Shown here in pieces: positions 8,835 to 21,601 of a DNA stretch of 64,000 nt; position 1 is the stretch's first letter, and every line of letters starts with the position of its first letter. The notes under the pieces are model-generated. The model did not search any database. It was not told the origin of the DNA and worked only from the letters and a program-made list of their open reading frames with translations. The translations under genes were made by a program, and so were the position numbers. This DNA is from Nyssa sinensis (lineage: Eukaryota; Streptophyta; Magnoliopsida; Cornales; Nyssaceae). Location of the stretch: assembly GCA_008638375.1 (NCBI GenBank), contig CM018052.1, positions 4,216,501 to 4,280,500 of the forward strand, written 5' to 3'.

Positions 8835-11800
8835 CACACAATTGTGTAATATTAGAAAATACAAACACATAATTAAATATGTAAATTGTCTATAAGAATA
8901 TATTAGTAAGAATAAATACAAAATTAAGTATATTGTAGATGTAAATACATAAATTGGTGTATATATATTATATATAAGTGTACGACTGCCCATGTGTATT
9001 GATGTATAAATATATAAATTAAGAAGTAGTGATAAGGATGTAGAAGAAGGTAATAAGATTAAGTGGAGAGAGAGCGAAACGGTGGGCACTGCTCTCTATA
9101 TCCTCTCCATGTGAACTCCATGTGAAAGGAAATGATGAAAGAGAAATGGCTGCCATGTGAGGTACTCTCCATGCAAGGTGTAAAACCAACATGGGGCAAC
9201 CCACCGACTCCATGAGGTCGGTTAGAATGAGAAATAAAAAGGGGAAATAAAAGAATGGTGAGAGCTAGAGATAGAGTGAGAAAGAGGAAGAAAACTGGAG
9301 TAGCAAAACGGGAACTGAAGAAAGGAAAGTTTGCAAAAGAACAGTTAACGTAAACAGGTAAATTCTTGGCTGAATTATGTTTAATTCTGTTTAGAATTAA
9401 AAGCATGCAAGTATAGGATCTTAAACTATACAGTATCAGCTTTAAATTGCAAGGAAAATGGTTGGAAATCATGCAAAATCGACTGAGAAATTTGGAGTTA
9501 CAGGTGAACAGAAAACTCAAACTGTTAGAGCAGGTCTGAAGTAAGGTAAACCAAACCAGAAATTGTGTATTGGAACCTGATCTAGACCATTCCAAGGTCT
9601 TAAAAATGATAGGCCGTGATCCTAAAACACGAAGAAGGAACCCAAAAGCATGAGTTGCAGGTTTTGGGTTTGAAACCCAATCCCTCAAACTCGATGTAAA
9701 ACTTACCTTTGTGAATGGGAAATGAACTCTTATGAAAAATGAAGTACATCAGAACAAACCCCATTGAAATTGGTTCAAAAATGGACATATATGATCGAGA
9801 CACAGGTTTGATTATCAAACCTTTAATCGAGCTGATGATGCTTGTTTGATGTCTAAAATGAATGAAAACTTCTTAAACCACGTTCCAGAAATGGATTAGG
9901 TTAAAAACAGTAGAGGTTGGGTGAACCAAACTCCACAAAAATGGAAGAAATGGAACGCAGAAATTAGGGCAACAGTCGTGGATTAATGGGGAAGACGACA
10001 CTGAGTCGACTCGTCGTTTTAAACCGAGTTGGATGGGTTGACTCGGACACGTGGTAGCATCTGGACCTGCCATCGAATAAATAGAGCGACGTCGTTTGAG
10101 TTAGGTTTTAGATTTTAATATCAGGGCTGACGTCATCATGACGTTAGCATTACGTGTAAACCGACCAAACCAGTTGGTTCATATAAAACCGGACCGGTTC
10201 ACTTAAATCCGAACTGAACCAACTGGTCTGAGCCGAAAGTTAAAAAAATTATGTTTCGACCCCCGAACTTCTGGGAAATTATACAAGGGCCCAGTTGAAA
10301 TTAAATTAATAATAAATTAATAATATTTAAATAAAACAAATTTCAAAAATACCCCTAGGTCAAATATGATGCAAACGAAGTCCAAATAAAGTAAACCAAT
10401 AATGCGTTTTGACTATTTTAGACGTTCTGGACCCAATGGTGGGGTCCATTTCATGAAACGGAACTCTAAAAATTAAGACGCGTTTAAGTATTAAATGACC
10501 AAATTACCCTTAGTGCCCCTAAAACGAAATTGAAAGCCGAGAAGGCCTAAATTGACTTTCTTTGACGTTCCGAACTCAACAATGAGGTTCGTATTATGAA
10601 ATGAAGTACGAAAAAATATGACACATAAATGTGTCAAGTTAAGGGAGCAACCCTAAAAGTTAATAAAGCTACTAGAAGAGCATACATTAAGAAAATAGCA
10701 CTTAAGATTAAAAGTTAGGATTTAATACGATCTAAGCATCAAATAAGGACATCATTAGGAGATATTTGAGATACATTGAAGTTAATAGATTGTTATTAAC
10801 TATTCTTAGGAGATACAAAGGGGAAAGGAAAGGCATCGCAGTAAACGCCAGTCTTGAAGTAAAATGTGAGTAACCTTGTATTTGAAGTGGAGATTTAACT
10901 CCATGGATTTGAAGAAGTTTTAAGTTCAAAATATGTGAAGTATTTGAATATCAAATTCAATATTTATGCGATTCTTGTTTTAAATATTCTGTTCTCATAA
11001 AATTGTGACGTGCTCAGTAAATAGCTTTCAGCTACAGTTTTCCTTAAAACTATGTTTCAACATGTCTACAGTTTGAAATTCCAAATCTTATTAAATATTC
11101 TGAATTTGCATACGAAGATTTTAGGAAGTCATGAAAAGCACTTATTTGAAGAAGCCATGTGATAAATGTATTTGAAGATAAGAAAAGCTGTGCATAAGCA
11201 CCACAGATTTTATGGGTTTTTTTTTTTCGGGATTAAAATAATCCGAAACCTGACAGGATTTTGAGTTGTACGGAGCTCATTTGACTGTCAAAGATGCCAG
11301 GTAGCAGGATCTGATCCCCCTGGTACGGGATATCTCCATTGTAGCATTGTAGTAAAACGGGAGTCTAGTTCGAAACAGATTCTATCTAATCAAAGAGAAA
11401 AGATGACAAATGCTTTTGAGAATGGAAGCAGGTTTTACCCCCATTTTCATTATGCATGCATGTTTTGAAGTAACACTTTGGGAAATGGAAGTAGGTTTTT
11501 GCCCCCATTTTCATTATGCATATTTATATGTTTTGAAGTAACGCTTTTAAAAATGGAAGCAGGTTTTTACCCCCATTTTATTATGCATGTTTATATCTTT
11601 GACGTGCATATACTTTATTTGAAGACATGGATGTTTAGCTTGAATACTTTAAATGTTTCAAAGCTATCTGTTTAAATAATGCATATATTCTGTGTTCTAA
11701 AGGTATGAGCAATTGGTAGTGAGTATTTTATAAACTCGCATGTGCTAAACCACGGCCAATTGAAACCCCATGACAAATGCTGGAATTACTCACAAGCTTA

Positions 11801-12271
11801 GATTACCTTACTTGGGTTTTTACCCGTCCCCCTTTCAGGTGATAGAAAACAAGTCCTGGTTTTGATCTATGCTCATTTTGTGGAAGGGCGTAGGAAGTTC
11901 GTTGTAGGATTAGCAAATTTTGGGAAGCACCAAGACTAATAGTTAGTCGTTTTTGGTTACAGACAATATGTAAACGTGATATAATTAAGTCTCAAAGGTC
12001 AGATGAATGTGTATTCTCTATAAAACTTTAGAATTTTATTTATGCTCTGAATGTGTAATCATGTATACCGCAATGTGAAGAGCGGCAGTATCGGGTAGAT
12101 GTGCGAAAGATTTAAATGAGAAAAGAAAAGAAAAAGTTTTCACACTTTCGCAAAACACAGGCCGCACCGCTGTCCGATATTGTTGCTATGTTTCACCTCA
12201 CCCAAAGGCTCCAGAGCCTGAAGGCGGTGGTCGCGATTCGGGATCCGCACAGGGTGGGTTTCGGGTCGTGA
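8835..12271 (+). mobile_element. Large LTR G (left end cut by copy 1)
   Basis: There is no coding sequence. The right end reads GGTGGGTTTCGGGTCGTGACA-like sequence, the mirror of LTR H's start at 62342. Interior stretches match H (the run around 'ccaatggtggggtcc' near 10435) and the reverse of Y (the 'attagggcaac' segment near 9965). No primer site follows, so it is a solo or 3' LTR. The left end lies beyond copy 1, outside the window. It includes three similar segments at about 11425-11590 built on 'atggaagcaggttt'. Confidence 0.7.
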
Positions 12272-13617
12272 CAAAGGTTGGATTGTAACTTTTTGTCACA
12301 AGGCTTTCAATTGGGTCCAAGTTAATTGTATTCAATAAAACAATAGTTAGTAGCGAAAATTTACGAGTTATTATTATTTTTTAATGCAATTACACTTGGC
12401 AAAACAAAACTATTTTACAACTACTTCAATTCACAATCATCATATTTTATCCCAATTACAATCCACAATACAATTAGAGTATTGACTGCAATCTAGCTAC
12501 AAAGCTAAACCAAATATGAAAAAGAGTTATACTAGAGTACTAAAACTTAGCTATCTCCATATGTCAACCTCCACAAAAGGATTTCCTCTACGAGCCTATC
12601 TAATAATCATCATCCATAAAAAAAATGCTTGGAGCTGGTGTGAGCTAACTTAAGCTTAGCGAATAATCGTGGTATCTTGTCATGTGTTTTGACCAATAGA
12701 GTTTTATGGTTGAAAGGAGGTTTAATCAATTCTTCACTAATTTTAGTTTTTCAATTAATCAATAGTAGATGAGAAGCATTTAACAATTTAAAATTATAAA
12801 TCAAGTTCTAAAATATTTTATAGTACAATACAATCAATTTGACAATTTTAAAACAATCAATCATAAAACGGCAGCAAACAATTTGTTATAAGATATCAAT
12901 TTCAATGCAATTAAAGTTATGCCTAACGACGGAATTTTTTTCAATAAAATTGGAAATATTTCAATTATTACAATTACGGTTATGCCTAACGACGGAATTT
13001 TTTTCAATAAAATTGGAAATATTTCAACCAATTAAAACAATAGCAATTTGAACAATAACGATAAATATTCAATCAAACTTGGCAATTTGTTTGATAGAAC
13101 AGTAGTGTGATAGGAAAGCACAGATTCAAAATGCAGATTGCGAGATTCGCACTTTAAAGTATCATATTACTTACTTGTGATCCTCAACCAAGTATCCTCA
13201 ATTTCCTTGTCTTACAATCCTTCCCTTTCGATGTTCCTATAATAGGAATTAAATAGTTGTTAAGGCATATCCAATCATAATTTTCTTGAAACACTATCGA
13301 GGCAATTTCTTTAGCTTAATGGACCTTATAATTGGGAAAACTTTAGAAATGGTCCCTTCTTATTTTCTTATACTTTTCTGGTAGCCCATTTTAACATTAA
13401 GGCCACTTTAGGAATTATTAATTTTGTGTATATGTATTTTTGGTATCTTATTTGATGAAACAGATCATACCGTTGAGTTTGAAACATCGAAAAATCTTAA
13501 GTTAGACACCTTCGTTATCGTGAGTTCATTTGGTAACTTAATTATGCTTTTAGGACTTATTTGAAATTAGCCCAATTCATCCATTTATACATTTTAGAGT
13601 CTAATTTGATCAAATGG
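12272..13617. other. Unassigned AT-rich DNA between LTR G and LTR A
   Basis: I see no gene. The sequence contains a direct duplication at 12917-13026 and nothing else I can name. It may be the oldest DNA in this part of the window. Confidence 0.5.
12917..13026 (+). repeat. 60-bp direct duplication
   Basis: Two adjacent copies of a segment beginning TTATGCCTAACGACGGAA and continuing through 'aataaaattggaaatattt' are almost identical. Confidence 0.85.
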
Positions 13618-14020
13618 TGTAATACCCCGACCCAATTAAGTGAAGATAATCATTGTAATGATGTTTCTTTTGGGGATTTAATATCTAATGGCTTATTCAT
13701 TCTAAATTATGTTAAGTAGGCTGTAAATATTAAGAATTTCTACATGAAGAAAATTTGGCAAGTTATAGTGAAGCGAAAAATTAACGAAATTTAATCGCCA
13801 ATGAATATGGAGTATTTTTAATATAAATGAGAAATATGTAATGTATTAAAAATAAAAGTTTACGGCATAAAAATTAAATGTATGATATTTAAAAAGTAAA
13901 GAGGGAATACGAAGTGATTTTCAAAGCAATTAGGGCACAACATAAAAATCTGATGAATGATGCCCAAATTGCCAAACAAGGCATAAGGGGGAAAAAGGAG
14001 AAAAATGAGGCAAAAGTGTT

Positions 14021-14095
14021 GGCCAAGGGACTTGAACCCTTGACCAAAAATGATGAAAGAACTTGAACCTAAAAAGAAAGCCACTTGGGTTGCCC
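14021..14095 (-). other. tRNA-like A-box/B-box module in LTR A
   Basis: The reverse strand reads an A-box-like GGCAACCCAAGTGGC and, about 45 bases on, a complete T-arm: AAGGG, loop TTCAAGT, CCCTT. The T-arm region GGTCAAGGGTTCAA is the same as in LTR Y. An acceptor stem is not preserved, so it is not a working tRNA gene. Confidence 0.5.
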
Positions 14096-14270
14096 ACATT
14101 TTGTGTCCTATATTACACAAGATATACATATATACACATGAAAACTCACCCCACCTCCCAAAGCAACCAATGAGGTTTCATGAAACACCTCATCATAAAT
14201 AAAAAATATATATGAATATATTTATACATGGGGATTGCGTGAAATTAGAAAGGTGAGGTGTGCGCATGCG

Positions 14271-14273
<3 letters not shown>

Positions 14274-14319
<46 letters not shown>

Positions 14320-14333
14320 TTGGGGGGGGGGGG
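14274..14333 (+). repeat. (GA)n microsatellite followed by a G12 run
   Basis: About 21 GA dinucleotides end at 14316, and 12 consecutive G follow at 14322-14333. It lies just before the TATA-like sequence of LTR A. Confidence 0.95.
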
Positions 14334-17175
14334 TAGAGGCGGTGAACGTGCCTATATATATATGAGAGGGTTTTGAGGAAAATAAGAACAACAAGAAGGA
14401 AAATCGAGAAGCTGAGAGTAATTTTGAGATTCAGAAGGAGGAAGAAGGAAGAAACAAAGAGGAAAAGAAGGGAATCTATGAGCCAAAATCTCAACACGGG
14501 TGAGTGAATTTTCATTCTATTTTTAAGTTTTCAAGCATGATTCATTGAATTCTAGATTGAGGGGCATAACAAGCATGAGAAAATAATTAGTTTGCAAAAA
14601 GAATGAAGGAAAATGGTTCAGAAGTGAGAAAACTGGGGACAGTTGCAGGTTTTGATATAAGAATTTGATTTCATGATTTTATGCTTTAAAATAGAAACAA
14701 ACTGCTGGGATTTAATCCTTTGAGGTGCAAAAAATGAATAGAGCTTAGAAGGGCCAAAATCAGTACATGAGAAATAGCATGAAATTGAAAAATAAAACTT
14801 GGCCGGAGATTCGGGTTCTCGCCGAAAACCCACTGAAATCCCACTATTTGAGAGGTTGTGGTAGGTTAAATTTAAAAATGATGTTAGATATGTAAACCTC
14901 ATAAAATGTAGAAGAGAACCTCATTTGTGTTAAGGTGAAACAGTAATATGAAAAGTGGCCGATGCTAGAGAAGGTGCCAGAATGTTCACCGGAGAAGAAG
15001 GACACTATTGGGTTTTAGGGTTTGGGCTTGGTCCGAGTTCGGGTTCGGGTCAGACCCGACCCACCCGCATATAAGGCACGACTGGAACCATGTCATTTTG
15101 ATTTATATATTAAGTGGAAGTAGGGATGTTTGGATGCAGGGTTAGTAAATTGAAATTGGGCTTAATTGGGAATAAGGATATCCTATTCTGGTTTAATAGT
15201 TATCCACTGTTTGGCTATTCAAAATAGGAATAGTAATCCCTGAAATTCGGATTTGACCCAAAAGATTAGTAAATTAGAAATAGACCCTAAGTTTATGGTT
15301 AATTATGAAAGGACCCAGAAATAAATAAATAAATTAAATAATTATAAAAGGGAAAAATTATTAAAATGCCCCTAAAGTCAAATATGAGTAAAACGGACTC
15401 CAAACGAACAAACGAATAGTCAATTTTTATTATCTCAGGCATTCCAAACTCAATGGAAAATTCCAAATTATGAAAATAGTTCCCAAAAATAAAAGACACT
15501 TAAAAGTGCAAAATGACCATTTTGCCCTTTTCAATCTAAGAGTCCAAATTGAAATATGTAAAAACCTAAACTAATTTTATTCGACACTTCGGACTCGATG
15601 ACGGGGTCCAAATTAACAAATAAAATACGTATAGCCATGAGATATATTTTGATACATAGCAAAGACTGATTTCGGTTATAGACTAAGTAATATCTTTCGA
15701 ATGATAGGAGCGTCAAAAGGAAAGGGAAAGGTAGCTTGACTTTTTAGGGAATAGTAAAAGGTAAGTAATATCCGATCTCTACATGTAGTACACTCGGCCA
15801 TGTCACAGTTCTTTCTATACGCATTTGTACTCTCAGTTATTTATTATCGTATCAGATTCTCTATTATTCCACTTATGTGATATTTGCCTATCAGTGGAAT
15901 AGCTTAGCAATTATGTTGTATCTTGCTCATGAGTTCCTATATTTATTGATGATGTTGTATCTTGATCATGAGTTCCTGTACATTTGTGCAAAGGACCATC
16001 CTGTACATTTGTACGTAGGGCCAAGAGGGGCCAGATGTTGTTGTTCTCGGCAGCCCGGTAACATAGCCGTAAAAAGCTATAGTTATATTATGTTTCCTTA
16101 AACCAGTTATGATCCACATTCCTTTCCATAGAGAATAGCATGATCTTGATATTTTATTAGTACCAGATTTGTGCTCAGTCACAAACTTCATCTGGATGCA
16201 TAGTATGACCCGAGTAAGGGGTCACGTCCCGAGTACGGGACCAGTTTTCCATCATGGCTATGTCGAGGCATAGTGCATGACAGTAGTCTTGGAGGACACA
16301 ATTTATATTATTGAGCTCAATGCCTTATGCACACGGGGTGTAGCCGGGCCCCGTAGTTGATCGCATCCACCAGTTTTGACATCACTATCTATTTATTGAG
16401 ATTCACAGTATGATCGTGTTCTTGTATGAATGACCAGGTAGTTGCACAAATTTATTTGAGTACTTATTATGATCATGTATCTGACAACTTTTGTCTGTAG
16501 CATATGATGTCATTTAGATTAGATGTCTTTGATTATTATCTGTATTCCTTATCATTTGATATTCATTGACGAGTTATGATTGTTGTTATGATATTGACTG
16601 GCTATCATACCCTCGCTATTGGATTATTCAGTTTCTTTTCAGATCATGTACACATGGTAGAGTAGGGGACTTACTGAGCTTAGTTTAGCTCACCCCCAAC
16701 TTTCTTATTTTTTAGGTAAGGATGTTGCAGGACCATAGTAAGAGTCCAAGAGCATAGGGGGACAGTGTAATACCCCAAAAATTCGACATGACCCAGACTA
16801 CACCCCGACCTAATAAAAGTAAGCTTTATAATAATAATGTTTAAAATATATATGGAACTGGCTAAAAAACACAGTAACGGGATTTATTATCCTAAGATAT
16901 GAAATTAATCCAAACCAGCAAAAATGATATATCCTCGGAAAATTGACAACTCGACCAATTGAATGCCAAAATGGACAATATGGGATCAATATGAAAAATT
17001 AATTATAGAAATAATATGAATATAATATAAGACATGAACGGGGACTCAAAATTGATAAAATGAGTAATGACGATATTGAGCCCCGAAATTATGCCAAATT
17101 TGTCGGTATTTCATAACTTGATGTTTAATGGCATAAAATATCAAAATACAGAAATGAGCGCTGGAAAACACACTT

Positions 17176-17390
17176 GTGGATAAGTGTGACAAGATATATA
17201 AATATATATATATATATATTAATACATGTATATACATGTATACATATGAGTATATACAACTTGGGGATACATATGACTTAATATATATATATATATATAT
17301 ATTAATACATGTATATACATGTATACGTATGAGTATATACAACTTGGAGATACATATGACTTAATATATATATATATATATATGTATGTA
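17176..17390 (+). repeat. Direct repeats with (TA)n runs
   Basis: Two copies of an 85-bp block containing 'aatacatgtatatacatgta' and 'caacttgg' alternate with (TA)n tracts. The right LTR keeps one copy near 22078-22160. Confidence 0.85.
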
Positions 17391-17417
17391 TAAGTGTACA
17401 CTACACAATATGTAACC

Positions 17418-17424
17418 TATATAA
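17418..17424 (+). promoter_or_regulatory. TATA box of F 5' LTR
   Basis: CCTATATAAGAGTGC is a good plant TATA context and is kept at 22191-22197 in the right LTR. Transcripts starting about 30 bases on would carry the captured host fragments in sense orientation. Confidence 0.6.
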
Positions 17425-18055
17425 GAGTGCAACAAAAGATATATGTATATAATAAGTGTTCTTAAAGCTTCTATACGAAAGTAGTCAAAGGGGGCTGCTG
17501 ACCAACCATGTAGAAATATAACATATATATATATATATATATATATATGAAGAAAAAATAGGAAGCCTGAAGCTTCTAGAGCACGAAAGAGAGTCGGTGC
17601 TCTATCTAGAAAGGCAGCAGAAGCTGCTGGAAGGGGTGTGGTGGTGCAGCAGATCGATATATGTATATATATGTGTGTGATGGCGGTTGTAGCCGAAGCT
17701 ACTGGAAAGAAGGAGAGAAATCTGATGAACTGATGGGGGTTTGGAGAAAACGAGTTGGGTCGAGTTTGATCACGTTTGTGCCCTTTTCGACATTAATAGT
17801 TGAGTTTGTGCAGAGAAGAAAAAGACGATCTATATGCCACAGGTGATCCCCAACTCTCTCACTGACATAATCTATGATCGACTGATTCTTTCTCTGTTTC
17901 TCGCTCTCTAGAGTCTAATCGATGAAAAAGAAGAAGGAATAGAGCTATAGCTAAAAGATCACTTGATCGATTCAGATTTTGGATTTTCGATTTGAGCTCT
18001 TTGATAGCCTTGGTAAATTGCAATAGATTTCGGTTCAGGTTGATGAAGAGGTAAG

Positions 18056-18875
18056 ATGACTCAGATTTTGGTTCAGCGAGGTTCTGTGGGCTCATCTTCG
18101 AACTAGAATAGGTCCTTTTTACTGCCTAGTTCTTCTTCTACTCTACCCTAGCCTCAAGTTCAGGCTGCTTTAGTCATTATAGCTGAGGAATTAGAAGAAG
18201 TCCAAGAATTGGTTGTTGTGGATGATCTCTCCGAGTATTTTGGTAGTGGTGCTGAAATAAGGAAAAGACTGATTATCTTTTACTCGAAAACCTTCTTAGT
18301 GATTGGAATGATGATGACATTGTTGAGAGTGAGAAAACTAAGAAGGGTAACGATGTGGATTCAGGGGATTTAGCAAAACATGTGGGTGGCTTCACTAGCT
18401 TGCGAATTACAAAACAATTAGAAGATGAGATTGAGGGATTGAGAGGTGGTGATTCTTCATAGATTGATAGTGGGAGTTCATATCCTCTACCATCTCCTTC
18501 CCCACCTCCGAAACCTTCATCAACAAACTTAGATTCAAGGAAATTTTTATCTGGTAGTTCTCATGGTGTAAGGATTGAATCATCAAGAAGGCCCGTAGTT
18601 TTAATTAGAACTTCACCAACTGGCTCTCGGCTTTCTTCTCCTAGGTTCCATTATGAAGGCGAAGGTTACAATAGTGTTGATGAGCAGAACCCTTGCTTTG
18701 GATCCTCCTATGATGATGTAGAGAGAGAATGCCAGTTGAGATTGATATAAGACGGTCAAAGGGCTTAGAAGTCAAATGAATGCTGAAGGATGGGAACTGC
18801 CTCTTTCGAGCTATGGCAGATCAAGTCTATGGGGACTCTGAAGTGTATGATTTGGTTAGGCAGATGTTTTTTGAG
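18056..18875 (+). pseudogene. Captured OTU-type deubiquitinase fragment (F 5' LTR)
   Basis: From the ATG at 18056 the reading MTQILVQRGSVGSSSN resembles the N-terminus of plant OTU deubiquitinases of the OTLD1/OTU6 type. An acidic segment (EELEEVQELVVV), a PPPKPSS stretch, an SSPRFHYEGEGYNS stretch and then the catalytic-domain start DGNCLFRAMADQVYGDSE follow in the same order as in that family. The catalytic Asp and Cys of DGNC are kept here; the later catalytic His region is absent, and several stops and frame changes break the frame. It is therefore a dead fragment of a cytosolic/nuclear ubiquitin-removing enzyme. Sequence before the ATG may be the gene's 5' untranslated part. Confidence 0.82.
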
Positions 18876-18896
18876 TATATTCACAATTCTCTTTTT

Positions 18897-19113
18897 GGGA
18901 TTTATGGGTCGATACCATTTATGGTTGCATATGGTAAAGCTCGGGGTACTTCTGGGTTTTTCTGGTTGAATGCTACTGAAATGTAGATTGATGTGCTTGG
19001 GTCTGGTTGGAATGCTGAATCATCCATTTCTCTCCCTTCGGATCAGAATAGCATTGATACTTTGTGGATGAGTGAAGTTGGTGTTGTTGATGCATTCTTT
19101 TTTTTGTGGGTCC
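18897..19113 (+). pseudogene. Captured ER glucosidase II alpha (GH31) fragment (F 5' LTR)
   Basis: Directly after the OTU piece the frame reads IYGSIPFMVAYGKARGTSGF, then WLNATEM, a stop, IDVLGSGWNAESSISLPS and IDTLWMSEVGVVDAFFF. This resembles the N-terminal part of the plant glucosidase II catalytic subunit (GH31), which trims glucose from N-glycans in the ER. It covers about 70 residues of a protein of roughly 900, has no catalytic residues, and ends at a T-run near 19105 where a different sequence begins. The switch from an OTU frame to a GH31 frame within about 25 bases shows two unrelated genes were joined. Confidence 0.75.
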
Positions 19114-19401
19114 TGGGCGAAGGGGAACACGAAGTAGAAACCTTGGGGAAAGGAAAAATAGGAGTCCAATTAGGGAAGGCAGTGCTGAGAGATGGGCAAA
19201 GATTGAGCAATGTCAAAAGGCTTCCCAATCTCTTCTAAGATATATTAGTGATCCCTTTAGCAAGTCTGAAGCAAGGCTCGAAATGATTTTGTCAAAAGGT
19301 CGATTGAGGAAGAAAATATGGCAAGCGAGAGTTGTGCACTTGAATCGCTGCTTGAGGATATGCAAGGATGTGCTTAAGGACATATCTGAAGATCGTCTGT
19401 A
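19114..19401 (+). pseudogene. Captured coding-like fragment of unknown origin (F 5' LTR)
   Basis: After the GH31 piece the sequence is still coding-like (NRSPIREGSAERWAKIEQ, then SKSEARLEMILSK, then ENMASESCALESLLEDMQ in another frame). It is present in both LTRs of F. I do not recognise the source; a third host gene is likely. Confidence 0.45.
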
Positions 19402-19683
19402 AATGAAGATGCGCATAAAAGTTTATACAAACATTTTGGTGAGTAACTCGGACTCCTGACTTGGTGTATATTTTCTGTACTATCTAGATTCATATACTGT
19501 ACTATTTTATATACTAAACTGTTCTATACGCTGTACTGTTTCAATACATAATGTTTTATGCATACTCTTTGTACTGCATTACATATGGCACGATTCTATT
19601 CTGTCTTGCCTTTTGATATATCATGTTTTGATTCTGTTCGGGTCTGTTCTGTTCTGACCTGCCTTTGATATGTCCTGATCTGT

Positions 19684-20027
19684 TCTATTTGGGAGTGAGT
19701 ATAAGTCCTACCCCATTGAGGGACCAAGCAGCTACTACTGGTCTGTTCTGTTAGGGAGTGAGTATAAGTCCTACCCCATCGAGGGACCAGGAAGCTGCTT
19801 CTAATCTGTTTTGTTAGGGAGTGAGTATAAGTCCTACCCCATCGAGGGACCAGGCAGCTGCTCCTGATCTGTTATGTTAGGGAGTGAGTATAATTCTTAC
19901 CCCGCCGAGGGACCAGGCAGTTGCTCCTGATTTGTTCGGTTTTGATCCGTTTTGTTCTGATCTGTTCTAGAGTGAGTATAAGTCCTACCCCATTGAGGGA
20001 ACATGTAACTGTTCTTGATCTGCTCAG
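19684..20027 (+). repeat. 63-bp tandem array in F 5' LTR
   Basis: About five units carry GGGAGTGAGTATAAGTCCTA and GAGGGACCAGGCAGCTGCTC, then a run of 'gatctgttctg'. A matching array lies at 24470-24870 in the right LTR. Confidence 0.9.
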
Positions 20028-20741
20028 TTTTGATCTGTTTTGTTATGTTCTATTTCAATCTGTTCTGTTCTGTTTTGATCTGATCTGTTTGTTCTGTTTG
20101 AGCTGCATTTGATCATGCATTTTATTTGATATCATGTATATAATAACTAGCTTTGAAACCCATAGCAGGAACCTATGTTACTCATTGAGCTTGTTTAAGC
20201 TCATGCTATTTATCTGACATTTTTCAGGACTTATCTCTATCTGATTAGAAGGCACGGTGAAATGACACTAGTAGACTAAAAGGCATCCCAAGTAAGGATC
20301 TGATTAGCACTGATCTGTGGAGACTTAGATTCTGGTGGACTGACTCAGGCTATTCAGGTGAGTGACATGATGTGATTGATATGATTGATATGCATTAGAT
20401 GTGTTAAGACATGGCTTATGGTAATGGTACTCTAGAGAGATTAGATATGCTCTGTGTTATATGTCTAGTTATAGATATGCTCTGTGGCTAGAGTTATTAG
20501 CTGTCTGATTATAGACTTGTTCTGTGGTACATACCTTTGTGGTATATAGATGAGTTGCATTCTCTAGATGAAAAAGGTTTTAATTTTCGCTGCTCTGACC
20601 TTACATTTGGAATGCAATTCATCGTTAAGTTCAAAAGGTTGCCTTTGGTTGGTCGCATTGTCGGTAGGGAAACCGGCAAGGCGGCTAACTGGCATCACAT
20701 TTTCGGCATCCGCGTAGGGTGGGGTACGGGACGTGACAGAG

Positions 20742-20753
20742 TGGTATTAGAGC
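20742..20753 (+). other. Primer binding site, element F (tRNA-Met type)
   Basis: TGGTATTAGAGC lies three bases after the LTR end. It differs by one base from TGGTATCAGAGC, the complement of the initiator tRNA-Met 3' end. Confidence 0.85.
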
Positions 20754-21601
20754 TAAGGTTTATAAATAATGAATATCTATAGGCATGATAAAGGAAATAG
20801 TTATGATCAATTGATCTGAAGTGGTAAATTTTTAGAGATCCATTGGTACCACAGAGTGATATTTGAGCAAAAGGTTAAGGATACCTGTACATGATGAGAA
20901 CTTGAAAACAATAAGGTGTGAAATGGTTTGAGAATCATTGTCCACATCAGAGCACCAAGATATAAATTGAGAATAGAGTACCTGAGCCATGGATACTAAG
21001 TCCCAATTTTGGAAGATTAGACATGGAGTTGTGGAAGTCTTCATAATAGATGAGGAATCTATGATTCTAAGGCATCTAAGGACTAGGGATCAACATTTTC
21101 CTTGGAGTCATAGTGACATTGACTGATCAAGAGACACTAGGACATGTTGATAATGATACGAATGATTGAGAATATATGATTGGGAGGAAAAATACTATAG
21201 GTTAGCTAACTCTGGCATTGATACTTGTGATTGTGGAGATAAGAAATGAATAACTTGTGGAATCAAATGTGATTGAATGATCTTAGTGACTGATTTCTGA
21301 TTATTTGAGGATGATCGCCAAATTTAATTTCTTATGAATTGGGATCTAATATCAAATTTTGGTGACATCATATCTTTTGTGGATTGTCAATCAACTCTAT
21401 TGTGGATTTTTTGGATTTGATATGAATTTGTATGATTGGGGAATTATGGACTAGTGATAATTGGAGACATGTCAGTAGACGTGATCGAGGTTTAAACTTT
21501 ATGATACATTATTGACTCATTAGATTTCCCCATGGATGAACCCGACTGAGAGATACTTAATTCCCCATTAGAAAAGTTGAGTTTTAGGGACAAAACTCTT
21601 T

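Larger units (their letters stand above)
13618..16765 (+). mobile_element. Large LTR A (right end cut by element F)
   Basis: It begins TGTAATACCCCGACCC, an LTR-type start shared with F. A TATA-like run lies at 14351-14362. The part 15996-16520 matches two other pieces in the window, 28924-29191 and 46005-46274, which together rebuild the same stretch. No coding sequence is seen. The preceding aatgg may be its target duplication. F enters after gacag (16761-16765). Confidence 0.72.
16766..20738 (+). mobile_element. 5' LTR of element F
   Basis: It runs from TGTAATACCCCAAAAATTCG to GGTACGGGACGTGACA (3973 bp). It has a TATA box (TATATAA, 17418-17424), AT-rich repeats before it, captured gene pieces at about 18056-19400, and a 63-bp tandem array at 19684-20027. 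The last 50 bases resemble the ends of LTRs X, Y, G and H. Confidence 0.88.

Noticed and set aside
18780..18986. A functional OTU deubiquitinase gene
   Set aside because: Only the start of the catalytic domain is present, frames are broken, no catalytic histidine region, and the piece is repeated in both LTRs.
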